Shown here: one piece after another, positions 4,567-7,693 of the stretch
Layout of the letters: every line of letters starts with the position of its first letter
How positions within the stretch are numbered: the stretch's first letter is position 1
Assembly (NCBI GenBank): GCA_938003595.1
Contig: CALKYH010000308.1
Coordinates: forward strand, 1-7,693
Origin: an uncultured bacterium
Lineage (GTDB): Bacteria > Planctomycetota > Phycisphaerae > Phycisphaerales > UBA1924
Length of the DNA stretch: 7,693 nt
Direction: 5' to 3'
The notes under the pieces: generated by a model
The model's database searches: none
What the model saw: only the letters and a program-made list of their open reading frames with translations
What the model was told of the DNA's origin: nothing
Program-made: the position numbers and the translations under genes

Positions 4567-5714
4567 ACGCGCTTCGATGCATGCCCTATGTGCTGCGGCA
4601 GGTCGCTCGGCACCGGATCCGTTCGGCGCTGACGGTCCTCGGTGTGGCGATCGCGATGTTCCTCTTCACCGCCGTCCAGGCGATGAACGAGGGCGTGACG
4701 GAGGCCACCGCCGCGACGGCGAACGACACAACGCTGGTGGTGTACCGCGAGGATCGCTACTGCCCCGCGACGAGCCGGCTCCCGCAGGACTACCAGCGCC
4801 GGATCGAGTCGGTGGACGGGGTGGTGAGCGTGACGCCGATGAAGATCGTGGTGTCGAACTGCAGGACGAGCCTGGATGTCGTGACCTTCCGGGGCGTGCC
4901 GAAGGACGACTTCATCGCCGACCGCGGGGACGAGATCGAGCTCATCGCGGGTTCGATCGAGGACTGGCGACGCAGGACCGACGCCGCGCTCGTGGGCGAA
5001 ACGCTCGCGGCCCGGCGCGGCTTCCGGCCCGGGATGACCTTCGACGCCGCGGGGATCACGGCGTATGTCGCGGGGATCATCCGGACGGACGATGCGCAGG
5101 ACCACAATGTCGCCTACACAGCGCTGGAGTTCGTCCAGCTCGCGCACCGGGACGAGCTGGGCGTGGTGACGCAGTTCAATGTCAAGGTCCGGGACGCCTC
5201 GGTCCTGGAGCGTGTCGCCGAGGACATCGACGCCATCTTCGCCACGGCCCAGGAGCCCACGGCGACCTTCAGCGAGAAGGCGTTCATCGGGCGCCTCGCG
5301 GACGACATCATCGAGCTGGTGGGCTTCGCGCGATGGCTGGGGCTGGGCTGCCTGGCCGCGGCGCTGGCGCTGGTCGCGAACTCGATCGTGCTCGCGGTGC
5401 AGAGCCGGGTGTCGGAGCACGCGGTGCTCCAGACGCTGGGTTTCTCGGGCCGGCTGGTCTCCGCGCTGATCATCGCCGAGGGCGTCGTGCTGGCGCTGCT
5501 CGGCGGCGGGCTCGGCGCCGCTGCGGCGGTGATGGTCGCGGCCAACAGCAGGTATGCGCTCTCCGTCGAGGGGACCTCGATCCCGATCGTCGCGGGCCCG
5601 GGGCTGCTGGCCTGGGGCCTGCTGGTGTGCGGGGGCATCGGCGTGATCGCCGGGCTTGTGCCCGCGTGGCAGGCGTCGCACCGTGACATCGCCGAGCGGC
5701 TCCGGGCGGCGTGA
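4563..5714 (+). CDS. FtsX/MacB-type ABC permease 1
   Basis: A 383-residue permease with the usual four-helix plan: TM1 about 19-40, a large periplasmic domain about 41-255, TM2 about 258-280, TM3 about 299-326 and TM4 about 343-368. The SRVSEHAVLQTLGFSGRLV segment after TM2 (281-299) is the conserved cytoplasmic FtsX region that contacts the ATPase. The periplasmic domain holds two Cys, C67 (RYCPATSRLP) and C100 (VVSNCRTSLD), which could form a disulfide or bind a ligand. C263 lies in TM2 and C356 in TM4. The start overlaps the ATPase stop by four bases and the stop overlaps the next start (GTGA), so ATPase and both permeases are translationally linked. It would pair with permease 2 as a heterodimer, as in LolCE-type systems. 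LolC/E-like function is less likely because a dedicated adaptor gene is present. Confidence 0.9.
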   Translation: MNALRCMPYVLRQVARHRIRSALTVLGVAIAMFLFTAVQAMNEGVTEATAATANDTTLVVYREDRYCPATSRLPQDYQRRIESVDGVVSVTPMKIVVSNCRTSLDVVTFRGVPKDDFIADRGDEIELIAGSIEDWRRRTDAALVGETLAARRGFRPGMTFDAAGITAYVAGIIRTDDAQDHNVAYTALEFVQLAHRDELGVVTQFNVKVRDASVLERVAEDIDAIFATAQEPTATFSEKAFIGRLADDIIELVGFARWLGLGCLAAALALVANSIVLAVQSRVSEHAVLQTLGFSGRLVSALIIAEGVVLALLGGGLGAAAAVMVAANSRYALSVEGTSIPIVAGPGLLAWGLLVCGGIGVIAGLVPAWQASHRDIAERLRAA

Positions 5715-6907
5715 GTCGAACCATGCGACAGCTCCCCTTCTATTACGCGTTCCGGAACCTGGGTCGGAGCCGCCTGCGGCTCGCGGCCTCGCTCGTGGGG
5801 TCGTCGCTGGTCGTGCTGCTCGTGCTCGCCTCCGGCGGGTTCGTGCGCGGCATGCAGCTGACGCTGGCCCAGAGGGACGGGCTGCACGACAATGTCATCA
5901 TCCTCGGGACCGGCAGCGAGGAGGCTCTGGAGCGCTCGCAGATCGACAGCGCCGTCGAGGGCATCGCCGCGGCGAGCATCGCCGGGCTGAAGGAGCGCGC
6001 GGGGGTGATCTTCGCGTCCCCCGAGATCCACGCCGCGCTGCCCATCTGGGAGGACGCGGGGAGCGAGCAGGAGCGGCTTGCGGTGATGCGCGGCGTGCGC
6101 CCCGTGGCGCTGCTCGTGCACCCCGAGGTCGAGATCGTGGAGGGGCGGGCGCCGCGGGCCGGCTTGGACGAGGTGATGGTCGGCCAGCTCGCGGCGACGC
6201 GCCTGGGCTTGCCCGACGAGCGCCTGGCGGTCGGGCGGACGCTTCGGTTCGACGACCGCGACTGGGCAATCGTCGGCCGGTTCAGCGCCCCCGACACCGT
6301 GATGAACGCGGAGATCTGGCTGCCGCTGACGGACCTGCAGATCGCGACGAAACGCGAGGCGTCGGTCTCGTGCGTGATCGTCACGCTGGAGGCCGGTCCC
6401 GGCGGGGCGAGCTTCGCCGATGTGGATCTGTTCGCGAAGAGCCGGCTTGATCTGGAGATTACGGCGATTCGCGAGCGCGACTACTACGCCTCCATCGCCG
6501 CGTTCTACGGCCCCATCCGTGTCATGATCATGGTCACCGCGATCCTCATCGCCTCCGGCGGGATTCTGGGCGGGCTGAACACGATGTATGCGGCGTTCGC
6601 GTCGCGCGTGCGCGAGGTCGGCATGCTCCAGGCTCTGGGCTTCACCCGCCTGGCGATCGTCGCGAGTCTCACGGAGGAGTCGGTCTTCGCCGCGGCGTGC
6701 GGGGCGCTCATTGGGACTGTGCTCGGGCTGGCCCTGCTCGACGGGCTGGCCGTTCGCTTCTCGATGGGCGCGTTCGCGCTTGTGCTGGACGCGCCGGTGG
6801 TGTTGCTGGGTGTGGCCGGGGGGCTGTTTGTCGGCCTGGTCGGGGCGATTCCCCCGTCCGTTCGTTGTCTGCGCCTGCGGATCCCCGAGGCGCTGAAGTC
6901 GTTCTGA
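5711..6907 (+). CDS. FtsX/MacB-type ABC permease 2
   Basis: A 398-residue second permease with the same plan: TM1 about 25-46, a periplasmic domain about 47-268, TM2 about 270-293, TM3 about 315-345 and TM4 about 360-383. The conserved SRVREVGMLQALGFTRLAIV segment (298-317) is the FtsX region that meets the ATPase and is closer to consensus than in permease 1. The N-terminus FYYAFRNLGRSRLRLAAS is a typical amphipathic lead-in for MacB-like permeases. Unlike permease 1 it has no Cys pair in the first part of the periplasmic domain; its Cys are at 220, 330 and 386. Start: GTG 5711 overlaps the preceding TGA as GTGA, a common coupled arrangement; ATG 5723 (four codons later) is an alternative and lacks a Shine-Dalgarno. 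Only modest similarity to permease 1 is seen outside the FtsX region, so the pair is an old heterodimer and not a recent duplication. Confidence 0.9.
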   Translation: MSRTMRQLPFYYAFRNLGRSRLRLAASLVGSSLVVLLVLASGGFVRGMQLTLAQRDGLHDNVIILGTGSEEALERSQIDSAVEGIAAASIAGLKERAGVIFASPEIHAALPIWEDAGSEQERLAVMRGVRPVALLVHPEVEIVEGRAPRAGLDEVMVGQLAATRLGLPDERLAVGRTLRFDDRDWAIVGRFSAPDTVMNAEIWLPLTDLQIATKREASVSCVIVTLEAGPGGASFADVDLFAKSRLDLEITAIRERDYYASIAAFYGPIRVMIMVTAILIASGGILGGLNTMYAAFASRVREVGMLQALGFTRLAIVASLTEESVFAAACGALIGTVLGLALLDGLAVRFSMGAFALVLDAPVVLLGVAGGLFVGLVGAIPPSVRCLRLRIPEALKSF

Positions 6908-6922
6908 CCGCGTTGAAGCTCG

Positions 6923-6928
6923 AAAGGA
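6923..6928 (+). promoter_or_regulatory. Shine-Dalgarno favouring lipoprotein start ATG 6935
   Basis: AAAGGA is directly against ATG 6929 but 6 bases before ATG 6935, so the second ATG is the better start. Confidence 0.6.
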
Positions 6929-6934
6929 ATGCTC

Positions 6935-7480
6935 ATGCATCATGCTCGATGGATCGTCTCCCTCGCCCTCGCCGCGGCGCTGCTCGGGGTCGTCTCGTGC
7001 GACGACGGCGGCTCCGGCGCCGCCTCAAAGGATCAGGCCGCTGCGCCGGAGCTCTCCGGCGCGCCGGTGTGGGTCCTGGCGTCGGCGCCGGCCGGCGCCC
7101 GGGGCGTGGTCGAGGTGAAGGCGAGCGCGCAGGAGGGCGATGAGGTTGTGCTGCGGGGCAGGATCGGGGGCCGCAAGGAGCCGCTGACTCCCGGCAGCCC
7201 GGTCTTCACGGTTATTGACCTGGCGCTCCCATCGTGCCGCGAGAACCCGGCGGACTCGTGCCGGACGCCGTGGGACTACTGCTGCGAGACGCAGGAACTG
7301 ATCACCGCCAACGCCGCGACCGTGCAGATCGTGGACGCGCAGGGCCAGCCCGCGCAGGGAAGCCCCGCCGACCACGGCTTCGCGCCGCTGGACGAGGTGA
7401 TCATCGTCGGCGTTGTGGGCGCGAGGCCGGACGACCGGGTGCTGATGGTCAAGGCCCGGGGCGTCTACCGGATCCAGTGA
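6935..7480 (+). CDS. putative lipoprotein with a CC motif, hypothetical
   Basis: A 181-residue exported protein. A short basic start (MHHAR) and hydrophobic residues 7-20 lead to VVSC with Cys 22, an acceptable lipobox, followed by Asp-Asp-Gly-Gly; Asp at +2 can signal inner-membrane retention in enterobacteria, though this rule may not hold here. The mature part has a Ser/Ala/Lys linker and then a compact beta-rich domain about 60-181 (EVVLRGRIGG, PVFTVIDLAL, EVIIVGVVGA, RVLMVKARGVYRI). Its strand pattern reminds me of an OB fold; this is inference. Four more Cys lie in one insert: C101, C109 and the pair C116-C117 within TPWDYCC, suggesting disulfides or metal binding. I recognise no named family. 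It follows permease 2 after 27 bases and precedes the terminator, so it is probably the last gene of the exporter operon and may be a periplasmic accessory or substrate-binding partner. Confidence 0.8.
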   Translation: MHHARWIVSLALAAALLGVVSCDDGGSGAASKDQAAAPELSGAPVWVLASAPAGARGVVEVKASAQEGDEVVLRGRIGGRKEPLTPGSPVFTVIDLALPSCRENPADSCRTPWDYCCETQELITANAATVQIVDAQGQPAQGSPADHGFAPLDEVIIVGVVGARPDDRVLMVKARGVYRIQ

Positions 7481-7509
7481 GGATGTCGCCGCGGCGCCAC
7501 GACGAAGAA

Positions 7510-7539
7510 AAACCCGCTGCGCGCAAGCGCGGCGGGTTT
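7510..7539 (+). terminator. strong hairpin terminator, probably bidirectional
   Basis: AAACCCGCTGCGC (7510-7522) pairs with GCGCGGCGGGTTT (7527-7539) over 13 positions (one G-T wobble) around a GCAA tetraloop, 30 bases after the lipoprotein stop. On the plus strand only TTT follows. On the minus strand the stem is followed by five T then CTTC, so it would terminate better in that direction. It closes the exporter operon. Confidence 0.85.
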
Positions 7540-7565
7540 GCGTCCTGACGAGTCTGTGGTCGTTC

Positions 7566-7585
7566 ACGGGACACCCGGGTCCCGT
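7566..7585. repeat. short inverted repeat downstream of the operon
   Basis: ACGGGAC (7566-7572) pairs perfectly with GTCCCGT (7579-7585) around a 6-base loop ACCCGG. It lies between the two larger hairpins and has no visible gene. Confidence 0.5.
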
Positions 7586-7593
7586 CGCTGGCG

Positions 7594-7633
7594 ACAGCAC
7601 GCGGCCCGTCCCCAGTGGAGCGGGCCGTGCTGT
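7594..7633 (+). terminator. second hairpin, possible terminator
   Basis: ACAGCACG plus GCCCG (7594-7608, with a two-base CG bulge at 7602-7603) pairs with CGGGCCGTGCTGT (7621-7633) over 13 bp around a 12-base loop. TT follows the stem (three T in a row counting its last base), giving a weak T-run. It may be a back-up terminator or the end of an unseen transcript. From 7541 to 7693 I see no convincing coding region; an ATG at 7677 lies too close to the window edge to judge. Confidence 0.5.
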
Positions 7634-7693
7634 TTCCGGAGGCGCTGGCAATGCGTTGATCGCCGCCTTGCGGTCCATGCGCGTGTCGCGGGC

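Noticed and set aside
1712..5681. Several very long minus-strand frames opposite the exporter genes (up to about 650 codons)
   Set aside because: Same composition artefact; the plus-strand frames carry complete, ordered family motifs, ribosome sites and overlapping starts and stops.
7025..7678. Minus-strand frame of about 217 codons at the right end
   Set aside because: It runs through two strong hairpins and the antisense of the lipoprotein gene; no domain, and start support is absent.

Overview
The window is very GC-rich DNA with strong third-position GC bias. It carries tightly packed plus-strand genes: a c-type cytochrome end, a tRNA-Asn with an adjoining small GIY-YIG nuclease gene, and a MacAB/DevBCA-type export operon flanked by two cysteine-rich exported proteins. 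The gene content and protein style (an adaptor plus separate ATPase and two FtsX permeases, and a lipoprotein with a TPWDYCC motif) suggest a planctomycete-like Gram-negative bacterium, perhaps Phycisphaerae. This is an impression from sequence style, not a database result.

Layout: 1-320 is the C-terminal part of a c-type cytochrome with a His-rich tail. 356-1213 encodes an unrecognised protein anchored at both ends in the membrane. 1214-1356 holds a GC-rich hairpin and a probable tRNA promoter. 1357-1428 is tRNA-Asn(GUU). 1430-1708 is a GIY-YIG gene that begins two bases after the tRNA. From 1678 to about 1803 the tRNA 3' part and the first 20 codons of the GIY-YIG gene are repeated as a broken copy. 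The remnant reading frame ends in a TGA that overlaps the GTG start of a small Cys-rich exported protein (1834-2223).

2279-7480 is an apparent operon: periplasmic adaptor (2279-3847), ABC ATPase (3847-4566), FtsX-type permease 1 (4563-5714), FtsX-type permease 2 (5711-6907) and a Cys-containing lipoprotein (6935-7480). The first four overlap by 1-4 bases, so they are probably translationally coupled. The adaptor, ATPase and two permeases would form an inner-membrane exporter that pairs with a TolC-like channel encoded elsewhere. The substrate is unknown; the Cys-rich neighbours make metal or thiol chemistry a possibility but do not prove it. A strong hairpin terminator follows at 7510-7539, and 7541-7693 contains more hairpins but no gene I can defend.

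The two most unusual things are the tRNA-Asn/GIY-YIG unit with its partial tandem copy, which looks like a minimal tRNA-associated mobile element, and the near-total absence of the tetranucleotide ACGT from the window. The only ACGT lies inside the GIY-YIG gene.
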